From: Myxococcus virescens
GTDB lineage: Bacteria; Myxococcota; Myxococcia; Myxococcales; Myxococcaceae
Reading direction: 5' to 3'
DNA: 64,000 nt
Assembly: GCF_900101905.1 (NCBI RefSeq)
Contig: NZ_FNAJ01000002.1
Span: 1 to 64,000, forward strand
Translations under genes and position numbers: made by a program
Notes under the pieces: model-generated
The model's database searches: none
The model's input: only the letters and a program-made list of their open reading frames with translations
Told to the model about the DNA's origin: nothing
Shown here: one piece after another, positions 17,040 through 26,183 of the stretch
Numbering within the stretch: the stretch's first letter is position 1
Layout: the number at the start of each line of letters is the position of its first letter

Positions 17040-17681
17040 TCAGCGCCAGGACAGCGCGTACTCCGTGTCGAGCAGGCCCAGCTCGCGCCCCTGCACCCCG
17101 ATGTCGCGCGCGCCCACGGCTTCCAGGACGGCGTGCAGGACACCCTCGTGGTACGCGGTGGGCATGAAGTCCCGCTTCATGACGAAGCGGCCGCTGCGAG
17201 GCCCCGTCCACACCATGCTCCGCTCGCCGTAGCTCACCGCCGCGAGGAACCCGGTGGGGAGCTGTCCGAGCAGCAGCCGGGGCTCGTCATAGGCGAGCAT
17301 CAGCAGGGTGCGGCCCGCGACGGACTCCAGGAAGTCATGCGCGGCCTTCTGGCCCATGACGCGATGAGCGGCGGCCAGCCCCCCGCAATGTTCGGAGAGC
17401 AAGCCGGCGGCCTGGAAGGCCAGCGGCAGGAATTGGGTGATGGGGTAGCTGAAGAAGTCGATGTAGCGCTTCTCCGGCAGGGACTGGCGGCAGAGCTGCT
17501 CCATGGCGGAGCCGCCCACGCGCCGCACCGTCTCCAGGACCCCCCGGAAGAACATGCCGCGCGCGGTGTCCTCGGGGGTGGCGAGCGCGCAGCGCTGACG
17601 CAGCTCGCGCAAGGCATCCGGCTCCAGGGGCTGCGGCGGCGCGGGGTCTCGCACCAGGCGCGAGGTCAATCTCAATTCCAT
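17040..17681 (-). CDS. DUF2378/TIGR02265 family protein (myxobacterial paralogous family)
   Basis: A 213-residue soluble protein with the hallmarks of the DUF2378 (TIGR02265) family, an expanded myxobacterial family of unknown function: DTARGMFFRGVLETVRR, YIDFFSYPITQFLPLAFQAA, GGLAAAHRVMGQKAAHDFL, AGRTLLMLAYDEPRLLL, SYGERSMVWTGP and DFMPTAYHEGVLHAVLEAVG. These segments cover nearly the whole chain. The ATG at 17679-17681 is chosen because family similarity starts directly after it; the open upstream frame is low-complexity. It stands alone between a convergent lipoprotein gene and a long intergenic region. No function is known for the family. Confidence 0.85.
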   Translation of the reverse strand: MELRLTSRLVRDPAPPQPLEPDALRELRQRCALATPEDTARGMFFRGVLETVRRVGGSAMEQLCRQSLPEKRYIDFFSYPITQFLPLAFQAAGLLSEHCGGLAAAHRVMGQKAAHDFLESVAGRTLLMLAYDEPRLLLGQLPTGFLAAVSYGERSMVWTGPRSGRFVMKRDFMPTAYHEGVLHAVLEAVGARDIGVQGRELGLLDTEYALSWR

Positions 17682-18195
17682 TGCGGGGGGACTCCAGAAG
17701 AAAGGGGGCGCCGTCAGGCCGAAGCCAGACGTGCTGTGCTCCAAGGTGGATGCTGGCCCCCACATGGGCGGCGAATGTCTTGGCCGCCGCCCATGCCCAA
17801 ACTCACGCGTCCGGCCGCGGGCCTCCGGTCCAGGAGGCTGCACAGACAGGTCGCGGAAGTGTTGCCGTAATGATGCACATTGCATGGAGTGGTTTCGCGA
17901 GGCAACCCTGGTCAGCGAATTTTGGTGGAGGGATTGGCCGCTCCCTCAATGACAGACATGGCGAGTAGGGCCGGACGGACCCGGTGCCGGACGGGCCACG
18001 CGGGCTGACGCCTGGACGCCTGTCTGGTGCGTGGCGGCGCACCGGCGGGAGAACGTGTGGTGCCGGGTACGACACTTTCCGATGCGGGTGCGGGGCAGGA
18101 GACTACCCTCCATATCGGTATTTCGCCTGAGGACGTACCGGGTTATAAGTCGCGGGAAAACTCGTGACCGAGCGCGACCTGTTCCCGGGCAGGGC
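17682..18195. other. Long intergenic region
   Basis: 514 bases between a minus-strand DUF2378 gene and a plus-strand XRE regulator, which are divergent, so both promoters should lie here. The stretch 17860-17930 is relatively AT-rich (for example GATGCACATTGCATGGAG), and GTTATAAGTCGCGGG near 18140 contains TTATAA, a possible -10 for the regulator. I could not assign operators or a noncoding RNA. Confidence 0.4.
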
Positions 18196-18696
18196 GTGAG
18201 CTTGGCCCGTACTCACAAGGTTGACGCAGTGAAGACCCACCTTGAAGGTCCTGCTCCTCCCCGCCAGCGGCCCCGGTCCCAGCCTCGGAGCCCGGCGGAT
18301 CGCGCCCGGAAGTCGCGCGAGCAACTGGAGAGCCGTCTGGCGGAGAGCGTTGGCGAGGCGGCGCGAGGCGCGCGGCTGCTTGCGGGGCTCACCCAGGCGG
18401 AGGTCGCGGGGCGTGTGGGGATCGCCGCGGAAGTCTATGGGCGCATGGAGCGGGGGAAGATGATGCCCAGCGTGCCGACCCTGTTCCGGCTGTGCCTGGC
18501 CCTGCGGTTGTCGGCGGACGTCGGGCTGGGGCTCGCCACGGCGGCCAGTGTCGGCGCCGCGCTCTGGGAGGGGGACCCTGGGCACAGGGACCAGTTGCCG
18601 GAGATGCGGAGGGTGCTCCGAACGCTGCGGCGCATGTCGCGCAGCCAGCTCAACCTGATGAATCAGGTCGCGGCGGCCATCCTGCCGGAGCGGTGA
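18196..18696 (+). CDS. XRE-family helix-turn-helix regulator
   Basis: A 166-residue DNA-binding protein. The first 45 residues are basic and disordered. The helix-turn-helix spans about residues 60-115: GARLLAGLTQAEVAGRVGIA, then EVYGRMERGKMMPSVPTLFR, the classic Cro/CI signature with the recognition helix around VYGRMERG. A C-terminal region of about 50 residues (RVLRTLRRMSRSQLNLMNQV) may dimerise. GTG 18196 is used; another GTG at 18229 is nearly as good, giving 155 residues. It lies 279 bases upstream of the TonB-dependent receptor on the same strand, so it could regulate that gene or itself, but no operator is apparent. Confidence 0.8.
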   Translation: MSLARTHKVDAVKTHLEGPAPPRQRPRSQPRSPADRARKSREQLESRLAESVGEAARGARLLAGLTQAEVAGRVGIAAEVYGRMERGKMMPSVPTLFRLCLALRLSADVGLGLATAASVGAALWEGDPGHRDQLPEMRRVLRTLRRMSRSQLNLMNQVAAAILPER

Positions 18697-18975
18697 GGGC
18701 CGGGCTCCGGACGGTGAGGCCTCGACCGTCCGGAGGTGGCCGCTTCCCAGGCGTGGAGGGCGCTGACGGTGGGCGTGCCGTCCAGCAGCGGCCGGGGCTC
18801 CGCGCACGTTGGGGAACCGAAGGCTGTGATTGTCATTGCGCCGAGAGAAGGGTTGGCAATGCGCCGCGCCCAGGGCTGACGCGGCCCGCGCGGGTCCACC
18901 CCGAGGCGCTTGTCACTCCGCCGTCTCCCTGGCCTCATGGGGGACAGGGCGCGCAGTGCCCCGCTTGGTGAGGGA

Positions 18976-21828
18976 ATGACCCGCGGACTTGGGTGGTGGA
19001 CCGTCAGGCCAGCAGCGCGAACGGCGGTTGCCGTGGTGGCCCTGTTCATGCTCGGGACTCGGGCACACGCACAGGACGCGGGGACGCCGGAGGACGGGGG
19101 CGCCGCCTGGGCCGAGCGGGAGCTGCAACGCACCGACGCGGGCTGGGCCGTGGAGACGGAGGCGCCCTTGTCGGAGGACGCGGGCGTGCCCGAGCCCGCG
19201 TTCACTCCGCCCGCGATGGTGCAGGACTCGCCCGCTCCCTATCCGCCGGGGCTGGCGTCCGACGGCGTCGCGGGGGTGGTGAAGCTGGAGTTGCTCATCG
19301 ACGACGCGGGCGAGGTGGAGTCCGCCACGTTGATGGAAGGGCTGCATCCCTTGTTGGACCGGGCGGCGCTGCACGCGGCGCCGTCGCTGCGCTTCGCCCC
19401 CGCCACCCTGGACGGCCTGCCGGTGGCCGTGCGCATCTTCTTCGAGTACCGCTTCGAGGCGCCCGCGCCGGCCATGTCCGAGGGGGCCACGCCCGCGGCG
19501 CCCATCACCCTGAAGGGCCTGGTGCGCGCCAAGGGCAACCGCCGGCCACTGGTAGGGGCCACGCTGGTGTCGGACGCGCATCCGGACGCGCCAGTGCAGG
19601 CGGACGTGGACGGGCGCTTCGAGGCGCGCTGGCCCGCGGGCGTGCATGCGGTGCGTATCACCGCCCCTGGCCACAAGCCCGGCGTCTTCCGCGAGGGCCT
19701 GAAGGCGAACGAGGCGCTGGAGGTGGTGTACGGGCTGGAGCCGCTCATCATCAACCCGTACGAGACGGTGGTGCGGGGAGACCGCGAGCGCACGGAGGTG
19801 AGCCGCGTCACCCTGCATGACGCGGAGCTGCGCGAGGTGCCTGGCACCATGGGGGACCCCTTCCGCGTCGTCATGCTGCTGCCCGGCGTGGGCAGCATGG
19901 TGTCCGGCGTGGCCTACCCGGTGGTGCGCGGCAGCCAGCCCGCGGCCACGGGCTACTTCCTGGATGGCATCCGCGTCCCCATCCTCTTCCACCTGTTCCT
20001 GGGCCCGGCCGTCATCCACCCGGACTTCATCGACGCCATCGACTTCTATCCAGGCTCGCCGCCGCCCCGGTATGGGCGGTTGATGGGGGGCGCCATCGAC
20101 GGGCGTCTCAGCCGCCCGCGGGATGACGGCGTCCACGGCAGCGCCTACGCGGACCTCATCAACGCGGGCTTCTTCATCGAGACGCCGTTCAAGGACACCG
20201 GCACCAACGTCAGCCTGGCCGGCCGGTATTCCTATACGCCCTGGCTCATCGCCCTGGCGGCGAATCAGCTCCAGTCGCCGCCCCCTCCCGGGCGGGAGAA
20301 CCCCAAGGTGGTGCTCGACTTCTGGGATTATCAGGGCCGGGTGGAACAGCGACTGGGCGAGGGCACGCTGCGCCTGTTTGCCTTTGGCTCCTCGGACACC
20401 TTCGGTTCGGAGGCCCAGGACGCATGGGGCGACACCGCGATGCAATCCATCATCTTCCACCGGGTGGACCTGCGGCACCGGCACCCCGTGGGGCCCGGTG
20501 AGCTGGAGGTGGGCGGGACGTGGGGGCTGGACCGCTTCGCCATCGTCAGCCGCAGTCCTCCCGGCGAGGCCACCGAAGTCCATATCGACCAGGGGCACTG
20601 GTCCGCGCGCCTGGGCTACAGCGCGACGCTGTCACCCAGCGCCACGCTGCGTGCCGGGGCGGACGTGGAGCACAAGCGCGCCATCGTCGAGCTGCTCCAG
20701 CAGGACGGCGGCTCCGACGCGGACGTCGAGGTGGCGCCCGTGGCGCTGGGGACCTTCATGGGCGCGTGGACGGAGCTGGTGTGGCAGCCCCACGAGAAGT
20801 GGGCGGTGGTGCCCGGCCTGCGCGTGGACAACTACCACCTGTCGCCGGGGATTGATCGTCGCGCGCTGGAGCCGCGTCTCACCGTGCGCCACAAGGTGTC
20901 GGAGGCGCTCACGCTCAAGGGCGGGGCGGGCCTCTTCCATCAGCCGCCGACCACGCTCATCAGCCTGCCCGTGGTGGACGTGGGAAGCCTGCTGCTGGGG
21001 CTCCAGCAAGGCGTGCAGCTCTCCGTCGGCGCGGAATGGAAGGCGTGGCGCGGTCTGGAAGTGGGGCTGGACGTCTATCTCAACCCCATGCTGCGGACCC
21101 TCGAGCTGACGCCCTTCGCCGACGAAGGCATGGTGGACGACGACACGCCGGACACCGGCACTCCTCCTCCAGCGGGCTTGCGCCGCGGCATGCAGTTGGG
21201 GGACGGCGGCGGCATCCCCGACCGCTCGGACTTCGACTTCCCGGACTTCCGCGGCAGTGGCATGGCCTACGGCATGGAGTTCCTGCTGCGCCACCCGCTG
21301 GGCGACAACTGGTTCGGCTGGCTGTCGTATTCGCTCCAGCGCAGCACGCGCCGCACGCGCTTCCACCGCTACGACGCGGAGGGCCACCGGGTGGGCGAGG
21401 CGGAGGCGGACCTGCCCTTCGCCTTCGACCAGACGCACATCCTCAACCTGGTGCTCAGCTACAAGTTCGCCAACAACGTCACGCTGGGCGGGGTGCTGCA
21501 CTTCAATACCGGGCGCCCTGAATACGGCACCCTGGGCACACAGACGCACCGCCCTGGCGAAGACGCCTCCGGCCGGCCCGCCTGGGTCAAGGCAGACCGA
21601 GATCGCGTGGACCGGCTGCCGGCCTTCCTCCGGTTCGACGTGCGGCTGTCCAAGTCGTGGGTCTACGACACCTTCAGCCTGGAGGCGTATCTGGACATGC
21701 TCAACGTCACGCTCCGTCGGGAGACGTTGGGCTTCGAGTACGAGGGCGGCAACGGCTTCCCGCTGCGCAAGGACGCGGTGGGGCTTCCCATCGCCCTACC
21801 CATCCTGGGCGTGAAGGGTCGTTACTGA
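18976..21828 (+). CDS. TonB-dependent outer-membrane receptor with an N-terminal TonB-like domain
   Basis: A 950-residue protein. A signal peptide ends at THAHAQ-like GTRAHAQ near residue 33. Residues about 85-165 form a TonB C-terminal-type domain (GVAGVVKLELLIDDAGEVES, FAPATLDGLPVAVRIFFEYRF), unusual in a receptor. Residues about 175-265 are a carboxypeptidase-regulatory-like domain (GLVRAKGNRRPLVGATLVSD). A plug domain follows (REVPGTMGDPFRVVMLLPGV, YPVVRGSQPAATGYFLDGIRV), then a 22-strand-type barrel ending in an aromatic residue (LGVKGRY). The ATG at 18976 follows GGTGAGGG and starts the signal peptide. It would import a large or scarce substrate; no neighbour reveals which. Confidence 0.9.
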   Translation: MTRGLGWWTVRPAARTAVAVVALFMLGTRAHAQDAGTPEDGGAAWAERELQRTDAGWAVETEAPLSEDAGVPEPAFTPPAMVQDSPAPYPPGLASDGVAGVVKLELLIDDAGEVESATLMEGLHPLLDRAALHAAPSLRFAPATLDGLPVAVRIFFEYRFEAPAPAMSEGATPAAPITLKGLVRAKGNRRPLVGATLVSDAHPDAPVQADVDGRFEARWPAGVHAVRITAPGHKPGVFREGLKANEALEVVYGLEPLIINPYETVVRGDRERTEVSRVTLHDAELREVPGTMGDPFRVVMLLPGVGSMVSGVAYPVVRGSQPAATGYFLDGIRVPILFHLFLGPAVIHPDFIDAIDFYPGSPPPRYGRLMGGAIDGRLSRPRDDGVHGSAYADLINAGFFIETPFKDTGTNVSLAGRYSYTPWLIALAANQLQSPPPPGRENPKVVLDFWDYQGRVEQRLGEGTLRLFAFGSSDTFGSEAQDAWGDTAMQSIIFHRVDLRHRHPVGPGELEVGGTWGLDRFAIVSRSPPGEATEVHIDQGHWSARLGYSATLSPSATLRAGADVEHKRAIVELLQQDGGSDADVEVAPVALGTFMGAWTELVWQPHEKWAVVPGLRVDNYHLSPGIDRRALEPRLTVRHKVSEALTLKGGAGLFHQPPTTLISLPVVDVGSLLLGLQQGVQLSVGAEWKAWRGLEVGLDVYLNPMLRTLELTPFADEGMVDDDTPDTGTPPPAGLRRGMQLGDGGGIPDRSDFDFPDFRGSGMAYGMEFLLRHPLGDNWFGWLSYSLQRSTRRTRFHRYDAEGHRVGEAEADLPFAFDQTHILNLVLSYKFANNVTLGGVLHFNTGRPEYGTLGTQTHRPGEDASGRPAWVKADRDRVDRLPAFLRFDVRLSKSWVYDTFSLEAYLDMLNVTLRRETLGFEYEGGNGFPLRKDAVGLPIALPILGVKGRY

Positions 21829-22005
21829 GCACGCGGACTGATGGATAGCGCACGCTTGGCGCCGCGCCTCCGCCTTCATCCGGGCACGATGGCGCGCCAC
21901 GCGGTGTAATCCCACGCCGCCAGTTGTTCCAGGGGCCGGTCCGCTCCTGGGAGCCCGGAGACGCCGGGCCGAGTTCCTGACCACCGCACACCAGGTGACT
22001 TCTTC

Positions 22006-24327
22006 ATGTCGCAGGACGGGATTCCGACGATGGTGCCGTTGCAGCGGGGGGGCATCCCCTTCAGCCGGGGAGCCACCGTGGCCAGCCGGCTGACGCTGAC
22101 GCACCTCCGGATTTCGGATGAAGCCCCGCATCGCCAGGCGAAGGCCGTTTCGGACGCCCCCGCCGTGCTGCTGGTGGATGACCATGTGTCGAACCTGGTG
22201 GCGCTGGAGGCCATCCTCGAGCCGCTGGGCATCCGCATGGACAAGGCCTGTTCGGGGGAGCAGGCCCTGCGCTTCCTGCTGCGCGAGGACTACGCCGTCA
22301 TCCTGCTGGACGTGCGGATGGCGGGGCTGAGCGGCTTCGAGACGGCGGCGCTCATCAAGCAGCGTGAGCGCACGCGCAACGTCCCCATCATCTTCCTCAC
22401 CGCCTACGGCCGCGATGACGCGGAGCTCGTCACCGGCTACGCCACCGGCGCGGTGGACTTCCTCCAGAAGCCCTTTCCGCCGGAGGTGCTGCGCTCGAAG
22501 GTGTCCGTCTTCGTGGAGCTGTTCCGCGCGCAGCAGCAGGTGCGGCGCCAGTCGGAGCTGCTGCGGCAGAAGGAAGCCGAGGCGCGGGATGCCGCGCTGA
22601 GGGCCGCGGGCTACATCGACCGGTTGCGGGACTTCACCGCCCGGCTGTCGGAGGCGGCCACCGTGCCGCAGGTGTGCCGCGCGCTCTTTGAACAAGGGCT
22701 GGTGGCCGCTGGCGCGAAGGCGGGCACCGTCAACCTCCTGGACGCGGAGGGCGAGGCGCTGGAGGTGGTGGATGCCATTGGCTACCCGGAGAGCGTGCTG
22801 AGCCGGTGGCGGCGCATCCCGATGACGGCGGCCATGCCGCTGGCGGAGTCGCTGCGGGAGCAGCAGGCCATCTGGGTGGGGTCGTCGGAGGAGTGGAGCG
22901 CGCGTTATCCCCTCATGGATACGCGAGGCCTTCACGAGGCGGCGCTCGCGCTGCCCTTGCTGGTGAAGGGACGGGCGCTGGGCGCCATTGGCCTGTCCTT
23001 CGCGCGGCCCCGGACCTTCACGGAGATGGACCGGGCCTTCTTCACCGCGCTGGCGCATGCGTGTGCCCAGGCGTTGGACCGGGTGCACCTGACGGCGGAG
23101 GAGCGCCGGGCCCATGCCGTGGCCCGGGCCGCCGCCGCCCGGCTGCAGATGCTCACGGAAGCGTCCGACGCCTTCGATGCGACGAACCGCGACCTGTCCG
23201 TGCTGCTGGACACCATCACCCGCCAGGTCGCCTACTTCCTGGGGGACACGTGCACGCTGTGCCTCCTGTCCGACGACGCGACGCGGTTGGAGGTGGCGGC
23301 CAGCCATTCCAATCAGGGGGAGGAGGGGGCGCCGCTGCTCCCCGGTGAGGGGCTGAGCGACTTCGTGCTCCGTGGTGGACGGCCGCTCCTGGTGCCCGAG
23401 CTGTCGGAGGACCAACAGCGGGAGCTGGGACAGGGCGAGGCGCTGCGCAGCCTGCTGTGCGTGCCGCTGCGGACGCAGGGCAAGGTGGTGGGAACGCTGT
23501 CGGTGGGGCGCATGGGCCCGGGCCGGAGCTTCACCCAGGAGGACCAGGAGCTGGTGGAGGAGCTGGCGGCGAAGGCGGCGCTCTCCATCGAGAACGCGCG
23601 CCTGTTCGCGGAGCAGCAGCGGTCGCAAGAGGAGCTGCGCCGGCGCGCCGAGTTCGAACAGCAGCTGGTGGGCATCGTCTCCCACGACTTGCGCAATCCC
23701 CTGGCGGCCATCTCCATGTCGGCGGGGCTGCTGGAGAAGAAGGGTGTGTTGACGGAGCCGCAGAAGCGCATGGTGTGGCGCATTGGCCAGGCCACCGAGC
23801 GCGCGGCCCGGATGATTCGCGACTTGCTGGACTTCACCAAGGCCCGGCTGGGCGGCGGCATTGCCCTGCACCGTCAGACCACCGATTTGCGGGAGGTGGT
23901 GCACCAGGTGGTGGATGAGCTCCTGGTGGCCAACCCCGGGCGTCGCGTGGAGGTGGAGGTTCAGGGCGAGGTGCGCGGCGAATGGGATTCGGACCGCATC
24001 GCCCAGGTGCTCACGAACCTGCTGGGCAATGCCCTGGCCTACAGCCCCGCGGACGCCCCGGTGCGGGTGGACGCGCGGCTGGAGGGCGAGGCCGCGTTGC
24101 TGTCTGTCTTCAATGGGGGCGCCCCCATTCCCCGTGAGTTGTTGCCTCGCCTGTTCGAGCCGCTGACGCGGGGCGCGTTGAAGGAGGGGCAGTCCACCCG
24201 CAGCATCGGCCTGGGGCTCTACATCGTGCAGGACATCGTGCGCGGCCACGGTGGCGGCGTGGAGGTGGTGTCCTCCGAGCAGCATGGCACCACCTTCACC
24301 GTGCGCCTGCCGCGTGCGGCGGGCTGA
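22006..24327 (+). CDS. Hybrid sensor: receiver, GAF, GAF, HisKA, HATPase
   Basis: A 773-residue cytoplasmic kinase. An N-terminal receiver (about residues 50-165; VLLVDDHVSNLVALEAILE, phospho-acceptor near 102 in VILLDVRMAGLSGFE, lysine in FLQKPFPP) precedes two GAF domains (about 205-365 and 385-540). The H-box VSHDLRNPLAAI has its histidine near residue 560, and the ATP-binding domain carries NLLGNALAYSPADAP and GLGLYIVQDIV. A receiver ahead of GAF and kinase domains implies that another kinase or phosphotransfer protein gates its activity. ATG 22006 is preceded by AGGTGA at 9-base spacing. It is probably not co-transcribed with the kinase at 24743 (415-base gap), but both share H-box sequence. 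Confidence 0.9.
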   Translation: MSQDGIPTMVPLQRGGIPFSRGATVASRLTLTHLRISDEAPHRQAKAVSDAPAVLLVDDHVSNLVALEAILEPLGIRMDKACSGEQALRFLLREDYAVILLDVRMAGLSGFETAALIKQRERTRNVPIIFLTAYGRDDAELVTGYATGAVDFLQKPFPPEVLRSKVSVFVELFRAQQQVRRQSELLRQKEAEARDAALRAAGYIDRLRDFTARLSEAATVPQVCRALFEQGLVAAGAKAGTVNLLDAEGEALEVVDAIGYPESVLSRWRRIPMTAAMPLAESLREQQAIWVGSSEEWSARYPLMDTRGLHEAALALPLLVKGRALGAIGLSFARPRTFTEMDRAFFTALAHACAQALDRVHLTAEERRAHAVARAAAARLQMLTEASDAFDATNRDLSVLLDTITRQVAYFLGDTCTLCLLSDDATRLEVAASHSNQGEEGAPLLPGEGLSDFVLRGGRPLLVPELSEDQQRELGQGEALRSLLCVPLRTQGKVVGTLSVGRMGPGRSFTQEDQELVEELAAKAALSIENARLFAEQQRSQEELRRRAEFEQQLVGIVSHDLRNPLAAISMSAGLLEKKGVLTEPQKRMVWRIGQATERAARMIRDLLDFTKARLGGGIALHRQTTDLREVVHQVVDELLVANPGRRVEVEVQGEVRGEWDSDRIAQVLTNLLGNALAYSPADAPVRVDARLEGEAALLSVFNGGAPIPRELLPRLFEPLTRGALKEGQSTRSIGLGLYIVQDIVRGHGGGVEVVSSEQHGTTFTVRLPRAAG

Positions 24328-24742
24328 GTCGCCCGCCCCGTCCATCGATTGGCTCTACGATGTGGGAGACCTCAACGGTGACGGCCCATCCGTCCTGTGC
24401 CAGGTCCACCGGATGACAGGTGCCGCCACGACGCCGGAGCAGGCCTTCCTCGGCGGTGCCGCCGGACCCGCGGTGCGCGACACCGCCATCATGGATTGAG
24501 CCGGAGTCCTGGGCGCGCGCGCCGGGGCCCTGGCCGTTCGCGCAGGGCCATTGTGGAATGAAGACACCGCGGCGGCTGCCGGGCCGCGTGGCGCGTTGGC
24601 ACTGGCGCGGAGTGAGCACTGAAAGTCGCGCCAGTACCCACGTACAAGTTCGCGCTCCCGGAGATTCGTCACTCTTGTCCCGTGTGCGTTCCGCGACCGA
24701 GCGTCGAGCATCGGGGCTGGAGGGCGTGCCAGGGGGACATCG
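24328..24742. other. Intergenic region between two kinases
   Basis: 415 bases on which no frame has convincing coding character on either strand. AGGGGG at about 24732 is the ribosome-binding site of the next gene. I see no hairpin with a T tract and no repeat. Confidence 0.4.
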
Positions 24743-26002
24743 ATGGGGGTGTGTCTGTCGTCGAAGTGGGGCTCCGCCTGGACCTGGACGACGCATGCGG
24801 GAGGCGCCGCGCCCTGTCTGCGCTTCGAGGCGGTGCGAGGGACAGCGGGGGAGGTGCTCGACTTGCGCCAGGCCGCGCTCGAGGCGTCCGCCGAGCCGGT
24901 GGCCCACGATTGGGTCCTGCCTCCATGGGTGTCGCGCTGGGAGCAGGAGGGCGTGCGAGGGCTGTGCCTGGAGGACTGCGTGCGCGTGGTGGACACGGGC
25001 GAGCCGGTGTCCGTCGTGCTGCGCATCACCCGCGAGGGCATGGAGGCGCGCTTCCGGGCCGTGGGCGTGAAGGCGTTGGATGCCTTCGTGCTGTGGCTGC
25101 TGCCCGATGACACGGACGACGCGCAGGCGCTTCGCGAGGCGCTGGAGCGTGAGCGCGAGGCCCGCCACCGGGCGGAGGGCGCGCTGGAGCACGCGACGGC
25201 CCGGCTGACCCGCGAGGCCCTGGATGGCAACGCGCGCCACCTCGCGCTGGAGCGGCTGACCGAGGAGGCGGAGTTTCGTGAGCGGTTCATCGGCATCCTC
25301 GGGCATGACCTCCGCAACCCCCTGAATGCCATTGCCCTGTCCGCGCGAGCCCTGGCGCAACGCACGCTGCCGGCGGCCCAGCAGCAGCAGTGCGCCCAAC
25401 GAATCGAGGCGAGCGCCGCGCGGATGGGCGCCATGATTTCCGACATCCTCGACCTCACCCGCGCGCGTCTGGCGGGCGGCATCCCCCTGCACCTGGGGAC
25501 GGTCAGCCTGGCCATCGTCTGCCGGATGGTGGTGGAGGAGCTGTCCGCCGTGCATCCGGACCGGCACATCACCCTGGACGTGGAGGGCGCGTCGGAGGGC
25601 TTCTGGGACGCGGACCGGATGGCGCAGGTGCTCAGCAACCTGGTGGGCAACGCGCTGGAGCACGGCGCCGAGGACACGCCCGTCCGGCTCAAATGTATTG
25701 CCGTGGACGGTGAGCAGGTCCTGGAGGTCCACAACGCCGGGGCGCCCATTCCACCTCAACAACTGGAGACATTGTTCGACCCGTTTCGCCAGGTGGGCAC
25801 TGCGCCTGGGAAGGGCCACCGTCGTGGCGCCGGTGGCCTGGGGCTGGGACTCTTCATCGTGAAACAAATCGTCCAGGCGCACGGAGGCGCTGTGTGCGTG
25901 TCTTCCTCCGAGGCAGAGGGAACGACCTTTACGGTGAAAATGCCACGAGACGCGCGACAGTCGCAGGAGCCCGCACCCTTGGGTGTGAGACATCGCGTGT
26001 AA
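24743..26002 (+). CDS. Soluble sensor histidine kinase
   Basis: A 419-residue kinase without membrane segments. Residues 1-130 are a degenerate PAS-like input region (ASAEPVAHDWVLPPWV, VVDTGEPVSVVLRITREGM). Residues about 130-180 form a charged coiled coil (LREALEREREARHRAEGAL). The H-box LGHDLRNPLNAIALSARAL has its histidine near residue 187; the N-box is NLVGNALEHGAEDTP and the G-box GLGLGLFIVKQIV. The start ATG has AGGGGG about 7 bases upstream. The H-box and the following DILDLTRARLAGGIPLH closely match the kinases at 12416 and 22006, so the three look like lineage-specific duplicates. No regulator is adjacent. Confidence 0.88.
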   Translation: MGVCLSSKWGSAWTWTTHAGGAAPCLRFEAVRGTAGEVLDLRQAALEASAEPVAHDWVLPPWVSRWEQEGVRGLCLEDCVRVVDTGEPVSVVLRITREGMEARFRAVGVKALDAFVLWLLPDDTDDAQALREALEREREARHRAEGALEHATARLTREALDGNARHLALERLTEEAEFRERFIGILGHDLRNPLNAIALSARALAQRTLPAAQQQQCAQRIEASAARMGAMISDILDLTRARLAGGIPLHLGTVSLAIVCRMVVEELSAVHPDRHITLDVEGASEGFWDADRMAQVLSNLVGNALEHGAEDTPVRLKCIAVDGEQVLEVHNAGAPIPPQQLETLFDPFRQVGTAPGKGHRRGAGGLGLGLFIVKQIVQAHGGAVCVSSSEAEGTTFTVKMPRDARQSQEPAPLGVRHRV

Positions 26003-26183
26003 CTGCAACGTTGGCGGCTGGGCGGATTGAACGCTGAGCGTCAGCCGGCGCACGGACTACGTGTTTGCCGCATGACCGACGTGCGCGAACTGCCCGAGAG
26101 GGCACCTGTCAGAGGGGAAAAGAAGGACTACCGGTTATCTTGGCCGCGAGAAACGCGGCTACCCCCAAAAACCGGAGGCAGCC

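Noticed and set aside
21876-22007. A 43-residue minus-strand ORF starting MKKSPGVRWS and ending WDYTAWRAIVPG
   Set aside because: The ending looks protein-like and could be a gene remnant, but the first half lacks coding bias and its start codon overlaps the start of the well-supported kinase at 22006.
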